Source of the DNA: Chara braunii | Lineage: Eukaryota; Streptophyta; Charophyceae; Charales; Characeae | Length of the DNA stretch: 33,657 bases | Reading direction: 5' to 3' | Assembly: GCA_003427395.1 (NCBI GenBank) | Contig: BFEA01000410.1 | Location: 872,008 to 905,664 of the forward strand | Part shown: in pieces, positions 11,498 to 20,399 of the stretch | Numbering within the stretch: position 1 is the first letter of the stretch | Layout of the letters: the number at the start of each line of letters is the position of its first letter | Translations under genes and position numbers: made by a program | Notes under the pieces: model-generated | What the model saw: the letters and a program-made list of their open reading frames with translations, nothing else | Database searches by the model: none | What the model was told of the DNA's origin: nothing

Positions 11498-11777
11498 AAG
11501 CATGTGGGGTCGGATATCTTCGGGGACCAACGTGAATAGAGTAGTAAACGAGGGATTTACAATGACGATCCTGCTCAGAGCGCTCATAGAGGAGAGTATG
11601 ACAGAGCACGGATGTCTGCAAAGAGCTAGAAAGTTCATCCGAGAGCATCGAGCGGAACTCCTTGCGTGCGTTACCTTTCAAACCAAGGTAACATACGAAG
11701 TCATGGTATAATTAGCTGGGTATTTGCGGGCGGAATTATTCTTCGACGAGACGGTAGCAAACGTGAGTAGGGTATGA
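11460..11777 (+). pseudogene. Coding island, module 6 (unidentified, repeated motif)
   Basis: Frame 3 runs through an ATG at 11502 to TAA 11709-11711, then stays open to TGA 11775-11777. The carboxy-terminal part reads QTKVTYEVMV, stop, LAGYLRAELFFDETV. It aligns with QRWMIYEVIVYVKEIIRVEI followed by VPDET in module 7. In that alignment the TAA sits where module 7 has a Tyr codon (TAT), as expected for a point-mutation stop in a former coding copy. Confidence 0.35.
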
Positions 11778-11800
11778 GTTGGTTCTCTAGGTTGGCATGA

Positions 11801-12250
11801 TGCAACGTGAGTCGGCAGTTTACAAACATAGAAGACGAACATCATACTCTCTTCGATGGGATCACCGAGGTTTCATCATGGAGGAGTGTAGATGATAGAA
11901 ATCCTCGCGTGATTACGCAGGAGATAGTGTCAAGGCGCTGGCTCCCTACGGTCGAACGACGCCAAATTTCCTCGCGTCAGTTGCCATACCTGCGTACGGT
12001 CTCGAGACAATTGGCACACCATGAGGTGACATTGCATATGTTTTTTAGGGTGAGCTTAGAGGAGGACCTAGCGGATAGCGAGTGTGGGGAGTTCACTAAC
12101 GATGCGATACTGAAGCAGAGGTTTGCAGCGCTAAGAGAAGTTACGACACAGAGATGGATGATCTATGAGGTCATTGTCTATGTGAAGGAAATTATACGGG
12201 TTGAGATCGTTCCGGACGAGACGCCGACCGAAGAACGAGCTAAGATGTAG
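11801..12250 (+). pseudogene. Coding island, module 7 (~150 aa, unidentified)
   Basis: Frame 2 is open from just after TGA 11798-11800 to TAG 12248-12250; the first plausible start is GTG 11807. It contains PYLRTVSRQLAHHEVTLHMF followed by FRVSLEEDLADSE and the IYEVIVYV...IRVEIVPDET stretch shared with module 6. Charged and mostly alpha/beta in composition. Frame 1 opens 7 bp before this stop. Confidence 0.38.
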
Positions 12251-12594
12251 AGAGAGTTGCGAAGCTGAGTAAAAATGAAACGTCAAAAATTGAAGATGAG
12301 AGGGTAAAAAAGGTAAAGGGACAAATTATAGAACCGGTGTTAAAACTTGTCAAGGAGTTGGCAAAGCGCATTCAAATGTACGGAGTTTGTGAGAGTGAGA
12401 GTTAACGTAGAATAGAAAGGAGTACGAAGGAACTAGAAGAGATCTTTCGAGAAATCAGGGAGTTCGTTAAGTCTCGGAAGCATGAAAAAAAAAGACCACC
12501 ACAACCGCAGCAAGAAGAGTCATCTAAATCTGTAGAGCAGGAAAAAAAGAGGAATGGTGAAGAAGGGAAGAACAGTGAAGAGGCGACAGCATGA
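12244..12594 (+). pseudogene. Coding island, module 8 (Lys/Glu-rich coiled-coil)
   Basis: Frame 1 is open from 12244 to TGA 12592-12594 except for one TAA at 12403-12405. The first part (IEPVLKLVKELAKRIQMYG) and the part after the stop (ELEEIFREIREFVKSRKHEK) are heptad-like amphipathic helices. A Pro/Gln/Glu/Lys-rich low-complexity tail follows (KKRPPQPQQEESS and onward). The tail's TGA overlaps an ATG at 12591-12593. It looks like an oligomerising or nucleic-acid-binding protein; no family assigned. Confidence 0.35.
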
Positions 12595-13116
12595 AGAAAG
12601 ACGACGAGTACGTATTAGTTTACTGACGACAAACACTTTCTGCACGTGGTTGGAGAGCTAGAAGGAGATGCCGCGTACGTGGTGATACAGGTGGAGCATC
12701 TAGCGAGATTGGGAGTGACTGAGAAGGCGGAGTGTACGCGGCAAGCGCTTAGAGACGAGCGAGGAATTGCACTCTGGGTAGGGGTCGAGAACGAACGCCT
12801 AATCACGTACATGTTGATCACAACATTGTTCAAATGCGAGGTTTCCGTTCGCTCTTGGCATGAAACCCTGAGTGTGACGGATAGGCTTTTGAAGAAAGAA
12901 GTTACGAAACTAGGAGAGCTAGCAAGAGTTGTCGTACACGGAGCAGTCCTCAGGACACTCTCCACGTGCAACCAATATTGGAAGGAATTGATAAAAACTT
13001 TAGAGGACATAGAGGACTTCGGAGATAACGACGACTTTGAAGCCTCCTATCTTGTCCTGCAAGTGTCCATGAAAAGGATGTTGATGACCATTGCGTTAAT
13101 TGCCCTCGAATGCTAG
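12591..13116 (+). pseudogene. Coding island, module 9 (~165 aa, unidentified, one frameshift)
   Basis: ATG 12591 (overlapping the previous TGA as ATGA) starts MKKDDEYVLVY, which ends after 11 codons. Frame 1 then opens at 12619 as FTDDKHFLHVVGELEGDAAY and runs to TAG 13114-13116, so a single indel near 12617 would join them. The domain includes NERLITYMLITTLFKCEVSV, resembling the motif in modules 6 and 7, and a second helical half with acidic residues (TLEDIEDFGDNDDFE). No family recognised. Confidence 0.38.
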
Positions 13117-13141
13117 GTAATCTAAGAGAGTTGAACAAGAG

Positions 13142-13497
13142 ATGAACCTATTCAAAGAAGAATTGGCACGAAGGAGAGGTAAGTTCGGGAGATGGAGCGG
13201 ACCACGCAGACACAAGAATGAAAGAGTTGAATGGAGTCTGAGTAAGAGCGGTAGGAAAGAGATCTTCTCGTACCAAGTAGTTAGGTATCATGTGGCGAAC
13301 AATGGATGGGAAATAAATTAGTTCTATGTTATAACGGTACGCTACCTTCGTTCGGGCATACACCACATTGGGATATACCTTGCAAGGGAAAAAGCGAAGT
13401 TTCGCACATACTCGAGGTGTTCGAGGATAGCTTCTTGGAAGCTGAGGAAAGAGAAGGAGAGATTATAAAAATTAGGAAAGTTCGTCGAGACGAGTGA
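13142..13497 (+). pseudogene. Coding island, module 10 (partial repeat of module 2)
   Basis: ATG 13142 in frame 2 reads to TAG 13319-13321 and continues open beyond it. GRKEIFSYQVVRYHVA and, after the TAG, FYVITVRYLRSGI align with TRKEILSYKLIKYEYV and LYVLTYRIIRVRR of module 2 at the same relative spacing. Reading then seems to move to frame 1 near 13390 (KSEVSHILEVFEDSFLEAEE) and ends at TGA 13495-13497, the last convincing coding-like sequence before AT-rich repeats. Confidence 0.38.
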
Positions 13498-13638
13498 CGA
13501 CATCTCAATCTTCAATGTTCTGCCTAGGCCGCCAGTCCCAAGAGGAGAATAGATTGAAAAAAAAAAATTGAATTGGGGAAGGCGGGAGGATGGTGGTTTT
13601 GCTTGCGGTTGTCTCGGCCGACCAAAGGTTAGGCTTAG

Positions 13639-14340
13639 TTTCTATGTTAAATGGTCTAATGCTATGTTTATTTTAACTTACCTGAAAAATTAGGTTTTAT
13701 TCCGAAGTTAAATTTGTTGCTCTAACTTGCGAGGGCCGCATGTGACTACATTTTCAAGAACCAAACTTACTTTCTCAGTTGAATGGCTTCGCCGTCTTGG
13801 TTTGTTTCAAGATTTTACGATGTTGTTTTATCGTTTATGAAAAGTGAGAATTTGAGCTTTATTTCCAAGTTGAATGGCTCAAAGTTCTTTTTGTTTATTC
13901 TAAAAGGAAGATCGGGTATAGGACCAGACTTTCTTTCTAAGTTGAATGGTTTTGTGCGGAGCCACGCACACGTTGGAATCAAAGAATAGTTTTATCTATA
14001 CTCTATTATTATTATACTTTATGTACAGACTAGGTTCAATTTGTTTCAAAGTTCAATGATCTAACTATAACTTATGACAATGAAGAGAGTATTAATTAAG
14101 AAAATTAATTGATGGTAAGACAGAGCAGGTCAAACTTCGTTTCTAAGTTGAATGGTTCAGTCTTATTCTCCCTTAAACCTAACGGCAAAAATATATATAT
14201 AATTTAACTACTTAAACAGTTCAAGGTGACTAGGCTTTGTTTCGCCTAGTCATATACCCAAAGAAGAGAAAAGTAGAACCTTGTGTTTGTATACATTAAA
14301 CGACGAAGCTAAACTATGTTTTTAAGTTGTACGCTCTAGC
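13639..14340. repeat. Diverged AT-rich tandem repeat, family A
   Basis: A core close to TTTCTAAGTTGAATGGTT recurs about eight times, starting near 13639, 13699, 13771, 13861, 13933, 14044, 14138 and 14318. Spacing is irregular (60-180 bp). It is usually preceded by a CAAACTT or CTAGGTT-like stretch. Copies are strongly diverged, so the array is old. No coding capacity. Confidence 0.65.
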
Positions 14341-14634
14341 TCTACGTCTTTTGTAAGTCGGGTAAAAAATGATAAATTATCAAGAGACCATAAACTATTA
14401 CTAATAATGTTTTATCTTGAGACTGGATGAAAGTACTTACCATTGTAGTATGGACTTGCATGTGGCTGAATGGGAATTTCTGCTTACTCTGCGTTTCAAT
14501 TTGATAGGTAGTTGCTTTAGCTGCTCGCCGCGTGCTAGAGCTGTAGGAGTTTAATTCCTTCATTTTCTGAGTTATATTTTTTTACTTATGTCAATTCTCA
14601 CATTTTTCGGGATCATTTATTTTACTTGCCTTTG

Positions 14635-15160
14635 TATAAATTTTGGAAAGTTACGTTCTCTATGGGAAGCGTTGCCGAAATGTCTACAGAACTAAGGTGT
14701 CAATTTGTCTAAGTTTTATATATGGCCTATTTAAAAATTTGAAAGTCTTCCTTTCTAAGGGAAGTGTTACCCAATTTTTTGCTAATTTAGGGACTCAGAC
14801 AAAATTAAGCATAGGGAAGTCATAATTGTTTTTAGATTTGGTATTTCATTTTATACGAATTTTGAAACGTTACTTTTCTTAAAGAAGTGTTACCTAAGTT
14901 TTTACAAATTAAAAAAAATAATTAAATTTATCTTTCATTGAGTCAATCAGCTTAAAACTCAAGTCTTATATCGATTTTTTATCTAACTTCATATAAATCT
15001 GGAGAGTCTACCTCTCTAAAGAAGATGCTGACCATTTTTTTACTAGTGTGGAAAATTAGACAAAATTTGTCTTTACAGAGTTGAGAACCATTTCACTTTT
15101 CATATTCGGACGAGTATAAATTCTGAAAATGTTTTCTCCTACGAAAAAAAATTTCTTAGT
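14635..15160. repeat. Diverged AT-rich tandem repeat, family B
   Basis: Five copies of a unit starting TATAAATTTTGGAAAGTTAC and followed by CTCT..GGGAAGTGTTACC begin near 14635, 14730, 14853, 14992 and 15115 (95-139 bp apart). It is a different sequence from family A just upstream. Copies share the order of sub-motifs but differ at many bases. Confidence 0.65.
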
Positions 15161-16323
15161 TTAAAGTAGTTCAATTATATTTTGACAGGAAAGAAAAATG
15201 TAATGGTCTTGTGTTTTATTACCCTCTCTCTCTCCCTCTCTCCCCAATGCGTCGGTGCGCGTATGGATCCGACAGAGGCGTAGGACCGCGGGTACCCCCT
15301 CTGCTACAGAGTATGAGAAAACGCCCTCGGCTGGACCATCTCTGCGATTGCAATTGATTATATTTCACATATGCTTCAATGCCTCGACGGCGATACGCCC
15401 ACCTAAGGGATGGTGACAACGCCTGTAGGAGAAGGTAAGTTGCACCTCGCGTGGCCCTATCCTGTTGTAGGAATTTGCGAGAGGTATGGTTCGCGCACTC
15501 GACCGGAGCGACAACGAAAGCTCCATTGCACCGAGATAAAGGATAAAGACCTGCACGAAATCCTGCGTGACGCCGACCGGACAGTCCCTCTACGGGACCG
15601 ATATGCCCAACACTGTGGTTTGCCCAGATAGCTCTGGTAAAAGCCCCCTAAAAGACTTGAAGGGTGTACATTATATTTAAGCATTTTGGTTAACTATGAA
15701 AGGTCTTCATGCTTTCCGTACCAGTCCGATTGACTCTTCGAGTTCAATGTCCTAATAGAGTGATGACGAGGGAAGGAATGAATGCAACTGCGAACATTTT
15801 GGTGCGCTACGTTCTTTAGACTTGCCTGAACCTCAATACATGGGGGGGAGTGTTGCTTTAGCAGAGGTTGGCCTGCACTACAAGCGATTTCCTTTCACGA
15901 GTTAAACCGGTTCCACCTCTGGGCTTCATCTCTCACGCTCGGTGACGGAGTAGAGCAAAGTTAGTGCCATGCGGGTACAAAAACTCTCATCAAGCCTGAT
16001 AAACCCGCCATTCATTACCCATGGGAGATGGTGTCAAATGTGCGGTTAGGGGTCTATTTTGCCAAGACCACATGGTACTCCGTCTGTGCTGCAAAAAACT
16101 TGAACGTTCACTAACAGCCCGTTTTGCAGGGAGGTCACCGAAAATTCCGATCGGCCTGCTTTCCAGTCCGACCCTTGACACACAAATGGTCCAGATATCA
16201 GGCTTATCTGAATTTTCAAAAATAAGCCCCCTATCCAGGCTGTCCATTTGCATGGCCGACCCATATTCTTGCCTGTTCCTTACGACAAGTAGCAGTTTCC
16301 GTAGTTTTGTAAAGACTCTGTGT
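15161..16323. other. No gene recognised
   Basis: 15215-15245 is a CT-rich tract. 15410-15631 (plus) and 15365-15684 (minus) are open in overlapping frames, without a recognisable domain. 15990-16330 is open on both strands, again without a family. Nothing else supported. Confidence 0.4.
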
Positions 16324-16485
16324 ATCTACTAACCTGCCGACCTGACAAACCCCATCTGCTGCTAGCCTGCCAACCTCATATTCTCCTCTGGTAATATCTG
16401 CTAACCTGTCGACGTGACAAGCCCCATCTGCTGCTAGCCCACCAACCTCACATTCTCCTCTGGTAACCTGCCAACCTGCCACCTC
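16324..16485. repeat. 72-bp tandem repeat, about 2.2 copies
   Basis: ATCTACTAACCTGCCGACCT at 16324 recurs as ATCTGCTAACCTGTCGACGT at 16396, and each copy ends with CTCCTCTGGTAA. A partial third copy follows. Confidence 0.85.
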
Positions 16486-16563
16486 CCTCTGCCCAAACTG
16501 CAAAACAGCCCGCCCTCTTCGCATACCTTAATTGTGGGTGTGCCAAACTATATCCCTGGAGCG

Positions 16564-16714
16564 CTCACCATGACATGTATGCATGCAAAACACACACGAA
16601 GTATGCTCTCGCACATACCCAAACACGCACATACACATGCATACAAAACCCCCACCCCCCCTCACCGTGACATGTATGCATGCAAAATACACATTAAGTA
16701 TCCTCTCACACATA
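16564..16714. repeat. 97-bp spaced direct repeat, two copies
   Basis: CTCACCATGACATGTATGCA at 16564 recurs as CTCACCGTGACATGTATGCA at 16661. Similarity runs about 54 bp per copy. The spacer between is CA- and CCC-rich. Confidence 0.85.
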
Positions 16715-16856
16715 CCTCACAGTGTAGGACTCAGCAGTACATTATCGAACTCTAATGGCCAGGTGTTACAGTTGTCCTTGAAGAGGCCATAACTGCCAAT
16801 CAGCACCAAAACAATCCTAATGCACTTGGTGTATAAATGAGATTGACTGCAATCCC

Positions 16857-16884
16857 CCTCTCTCTCTCTCTCTCTCTCTCTCTA
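16857..16884. repeat. (CT)n microsatellite
   Basis: About fourteen CT units. Confidence 0.9.
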
Positions 16885-17106
16885 TGCACAACTTCACAAA
16901 AAAAGCATGGTTGGGCCAGACTGTTTCATTGGACATTCAAGGACTCGTCAGGAGGTTGAACCCCAACAGTCTGTCCAGGATGCATTTGACTGACAGATAA
17001 GGACTCACCACATCACCCAGAATACGCAATACCCCTGCGCCCTGCTATTCTGGCGGCCACTTTCTCTAGACCGCTGACAACAGGTCTAAAAAACTGCCTT
17101 CTCCCC

Positions 17107-17211
17107 CCGAATACGACGTACAGTCATTATAGCTGTATTTAGATTGAAAGATACCCCAATACGCTATAATGACCATCCAATACGCCTATAATGACCATAC
17201 GTTGTACTCGG
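17107..17211. repeat. 105-bp imperfect inverted repeat
   Basis: Arms 17107-17139 and 17179-17211 pair at 27 of 33 positions around a ~39-bp spacer. Within it AATACGCTATAATGACCAT and AATACGCCTATAATGACCAT form a direct repeat 24 bp apart. The motif TCATTATAGCTGTATTT in the left arm reappears with one change in the inverted-repeat element at 19290. It may be a MITE-like relic. Confidence 0.7.
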
Positions 17212-18110
17212 AGGAAGAAGGTAGTCTGTCACAGCCATGGAACCCACTGTGTATTGTAGATTTCCACCGTTCCCCACAGATGAGTAGATCCAAAATCAAA
17301 GCAGCTTCGAATCCCGCCGCGCGAGAGCGTGCATGGGCCAAGCAGTGTAAAAACTCAAGATTGCACTGTGCAACGCTAATTTTTTCCACGCCACACTGCA
17401 AAACCAAATTGCACCAGGCAGCTCTCATAAATTCAGCTGTGGGCCAGTGTCATGTCGCACTCGCATCACGTGTGTCCCGGTTGACCTTGGCTGAACGAAG
17501 TTTTTGCAAGGAGGCCATATGGCCGAACCAATTCACAGGAAATCACCAATGGGATTATGGGACTCCAAACGGGACTGCCATGCAATCTGCACATAACAAA
17601 CCTATCAGCAGATTCAGGACTACGCATCAAATCACTTTCAGGAGTTCCGTGCTCCGGAGAGAGCACTTTTTTGAAGTAACGATGTGCCACAGCCTTGGTG
17701 TCATGATCAGAAACACACTACGTTTCCACAAACAGATTGAAAAGTAGGTCCCGCTACCTAATCGAGGCGGAATAATTCGACTTGACATGTTTGACATCTC
17801 GTTTGATGAAAAATGAAAAATGCTGTCAAGTCCAAAAACTTTTGATCTCAAAATTTGTGACCAAAAGGCGCCACTTATAAACTGAGCTTCGCCCTTCACT
17901 AACCATTTTGTGTTTTCCCAGCTTCCTACTTAGCGCAATGCTTGAACCTAGTCCACATTTCACCCAGAGGTGGAACAAATGCATCCTCAGAACTTTTTTT
18001 TTTTTTTTTTTTTTTTTTAAGCTTTTAGGGACGCAGGTTTCGGAAACACCAACCAGGTTCATGTCACAACACCTGCATCCTCTCTATCGGTTATTCATGA
18101 TAAATGGCTT
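17212..18110. other. No gene recognised; poly-T tract
   Basis: 17169-17747 is open on the plus strand for about 190 codons, but its translation shows no domain and frames on the minus strand are open too. A 20+ bp T-run lies at 17996-18018. Confidence 0.35.
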
Positions 18111-18120
18111 GCCTGGTTAG

Positions 18121-18736
18121 CAGAGGCCCGCCCTGCCGAGAAACACATTGCACAGACCCCCGAAAAAGAGCCACAATTGGGCATGCAAAGTTGCAAAACC
18201 GTTCTCCTACCCGCAAAATTGTCCGCCATCAGCGTCTACCACTGTGCCATTTCCACAAGTCTACACTAACATTTTGCACACACAACTCCTGATCACAGGC
18301 GATCACTGTGTGCTAATGCTTACAGGCAGCTCACCAACCTTGATACAGTTTAAGAAAAACTCGCCTGCCTTGATGGCAGAGGGCCGCCCAACTAAGAAAC
18401 GCCTTGCACAGAACCCTGAAAGAGAACCGCAGTTGGGCACACAATGTTACGCAAAGGCCGTCCATCCTATGTGCAAAACCATCCTCCTATCCGAGAAATT
18501 GTCCTCTATCAGCATATCAACCACTGTGCCATATCTACAACTCTATGCTAACATTCCATATCCACAACTCTATGCTAACATTCCATATTCACAACTCTAT
18601 GCTAACATTCCATATCCACAACTCTATGCTAACATTTTGCACACCATCACAAGTGCACAACTCCTGCTGATTCGGAACGCTCTCCAGCCGATCACTGTGT
18701 ACTAAGGCTTACAGGCAGCTCACAAACCTTAACACA
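18121..18736. repeat. Segmental tandem duplication, two copies
   Basis: 18121-18348 and 18377-18736 share the same order of blocks: a CAGAGG(C)CCGCCC start, TTGCACAGA, CAATTGGGC or CAGTTGGGC, CCACTGTGCCAT, ATTTTGCACA, CAACTCCTG, GATCACTGTGT and a GCTTACAGGCAGCTCAC end. The second copy is longer because a 27-bp minisatellite has expanded inside it. Confidence 0.8.
18537..18640. repeat. 27-bp minisatellite, four copies
   Basis: Units start with ACAACTCTATGCTAACATT at 18537, 18564, 18591 and 18618, exactly 27 bp apart and nearly identical. 27 is a multiple of three, so the overlying frame reads as repeats of LYANIPYPQ, but nothing else marks that frame as a gene. Confidence 0.95.
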
Positions 18737-18775
18737 GGGTAAAAACAGTCGAGCAGCACAGGGGGGAGGAAGGAA

Positions 18776-18803
18776 TGAGAGAGAGAGAGAGAGAGACAGA
18801 CAG
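18776..18803. repeat. (GA)n microsatellite
   Basis: GA units passing into GACA units. Confidence 0.85.
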
Positions 18804-19289
18804 AGTAGGGGGAGGAGGGAGGTGGGGACGGGGCTGTGAAAAAGGAATTTAAAATCGTTTCTCGTCATCTCAGCTTCCACGTCCTGGTTAGCTCGAGCAA
18901 ATTGTGCTACCCACGATGACTCCTGTGTGTTCCGTTCCTCGTCCCAGTTTCTTTTCTCGTCTCAGAGTGTTCCAACACACTAACCTACAACACACCACAT
19001 AGCAAACACCCAAGCATTCCGCTGCAATGCCCCACCCACGCCCACCATAACAGCAGAGCTACACCTGCACAGAACACAATCACATGAATCTGGGCAGAGA
19101 ATTCAACGAGCCTAGCCGAGTAGGTACACCCATGACCTGTTGAAATACCTGATTCAAGGAGTCCATATTCCACAGGCCGGTCTACGTATGTGCTGAAGGA
19201 GAAAAAGAAAGAAAAAAAAAACTTTTCCTTCCCTCCAGTGCCTCCACATCCCACATCTACTCCGAAGGGTCAGAGGGCAAGTATCCACA
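18804..19289. other. No gene recognised
   Basis: Short overlapping open frames only, and no repeats of note. Confidence 0.4.
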
Positions 19290-19387
19290 CTACCGTCTTC
19301 ACCCCATCATTATAGATGTATTTGGGGCATTTTTCAGTCCAGGTGCGGTGATAATCACCGGGTGTTCTATTCGGGTGAAGACGGTAG
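19290..19387. repeat. 98-bp element with perfect 15-bp inverted ends
   Basis: CTACCGTCTTCACCC at 19290-19304 is the exact reverse complement of 19373-19387. The interior holds TCATTATAGATGTATTT (19307-19323), 16 of 17 identical to 17124-17140 in the other inverted repeat, and a GGTGATAATCACC palindrome. No clear flanking target duplication was found. Confidence 0.75.
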
Positions 19388-19970
19388 GAGCCCGAGCTCT
19401 GACGACCATATGACAGCAGTGCAGAGGAAAACACAAACACATGTATATCTGGTAGCCGTAGCTCTCACATGATCGACTCACTAAGGAATCTGACCAACTT
19501 CCAGACCCATAAAAGGAATAATAGGCATCACACAGGAAAGACGGACATGTGTTTGTGCATAAAGAAGACGGACCATGATATGGAAAAAAAGCGCATAAAG
19601 AAGAGCTCCGAGCAGAAAACGAACAAGCAACTGCAGGTGGAAAGACAGACAGGAGACCCACGGGAAACCCATAGGAATAACATTACCACCATCGGGATGC
19701 CCCAAGATCATCGCAATCAATGTAGTAGCCATGGAGCACTTTCAAACACGTGCTTGTGCAATCTGCAGATTTTTTTTGAGACAGGAGAGGATCTCTGAGA
19801 GTCCTGTTACTGGCAATAGACCAGTGTCATAACCTCCACCTGCAAGGCTGCAACTGACAAACATGGCAGTAGACGCCCTTAGCGCATTCAAATGCAAATT
19901 TTGGAAACGGCTAGGGGTGTAAATCACATGGGACCTAGGCTACCAGAGTGGCCCGGGACCACTTGCCCGG
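19388..19970. other. No gene recognised
   Basis: Short open frames on both strands without domains. A hydrophobic minus-strand frame (19481-19732) has no support beyond being open. Confidence 0.4.
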
Positions 19971-19974
19971 CCCC

Positions 19975-20095
19975 TAACTGATTACACTGTAAGTGATAAT
20001 CCACCTTAACCCCAGCTGTGGTTAAGCGTCAACGACTGCCCGACAACTGATACCCTGAGGTGGGCACCAACCACTGCCCTCAAGGTACCTGTGAC
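19975..20095. other. Cluster of short hairpins upstream of hammerhead-like core
   Basis: Three potential stem-loops follow each other: GATTACACT with AGTGATAATC around 19979-20000, CTTAACC with GGTTAAG around 20006-20027, and GGTACC/GATACCC-CTGAGG complementary blocks around 20048-20090. Each is short and could be chance alone. Confidence 0.35.
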
Positions 20096-20156
20096 AAAGA
20101 TCAAAGCAGACTATCACTCACCCACACCAGATGGAAAATATATATATTTCAGCCTC

Positions 20157-20189
20157 CTGATGAGTCTGTTGGTGAAACTCCGACGAAAC
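20157..20189 (+). ncRNA. Hammerhead-ribozyme-like core
   Basis: CTGATGA at 20157-20163 is followed by GTC, a 15-nt loop region, GAC, and GAAAC at 20185-20189. This is the order of the conserved hammerhead core (CUGAUGA, stem II, GAAA). The stem II base is only the 3-bp GUC/GAC. Stem III could use ACAG after GAAA, but a paired CUGUH cleavage-site strand was not found at a convincing distance, so activity is doubtful. Related degenerate motifs occur in Penelope-like retroelements and retrozymes, so this may be a retroelement relic. Confidence 0.4.
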
Positions 20190-20349
20190 AGTTTTTCACA
20201 GCCCCTTGTTTGTTGTCCTCTTCTCCCTCTCTGCCTACGGTTTACTGCGCAGCTCTGATTTTATTTCAAATTTGGTAAAGAATTCCAATGTGACCCTGAG
20301 GCAAAATTTGTTCAGTTTATTTTTCTGAATAACATAGTTTCTTTCAGGG

Positions 20350-20369
20350 TTTTTTTTTTTTTTTTTTTT
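20350..20369. repeat. Poly-T tract
   Basis: A 20-bp T-run followed by a GC-rich palindromic block (GGGCCGCCCGGG at 20400). It could be the reverse-strand tail of a retroposed copy; not shown. Confidence 0.8.
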
Positions 20370-20399
20370 GCCGGGACCTTCCTTGGTCCTTGCACGTCC

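Noticed and set aside
1302-13497. Alternative genetic code with TAA/TAG as sense codons, because internal stops in the transposase and parts of the island are TAA or TAG.
   Set aside because: The 960-codon exon of the ZC3HC1-like gene uses only CAA/CAG at roughly thirty Gln positions and contains no TAA or TAG in frame. The island also needs frameshifts, which a new code would not explain.
17169-17747. A 192-codon plus-strand frame beginning inside the 17107 inverted repeat.
   Set aside because: No recognisable motif, start inside a repeat, no splice or strand signal in support.
18148-18705. Open frame with LYANIPYPQ repeats suggesting a repeat protein.
   Set aside because: The periodicity comes from a 27-bp minisatellite whose length happens to be a multiple of three; the rest of the frame is not protein-like.
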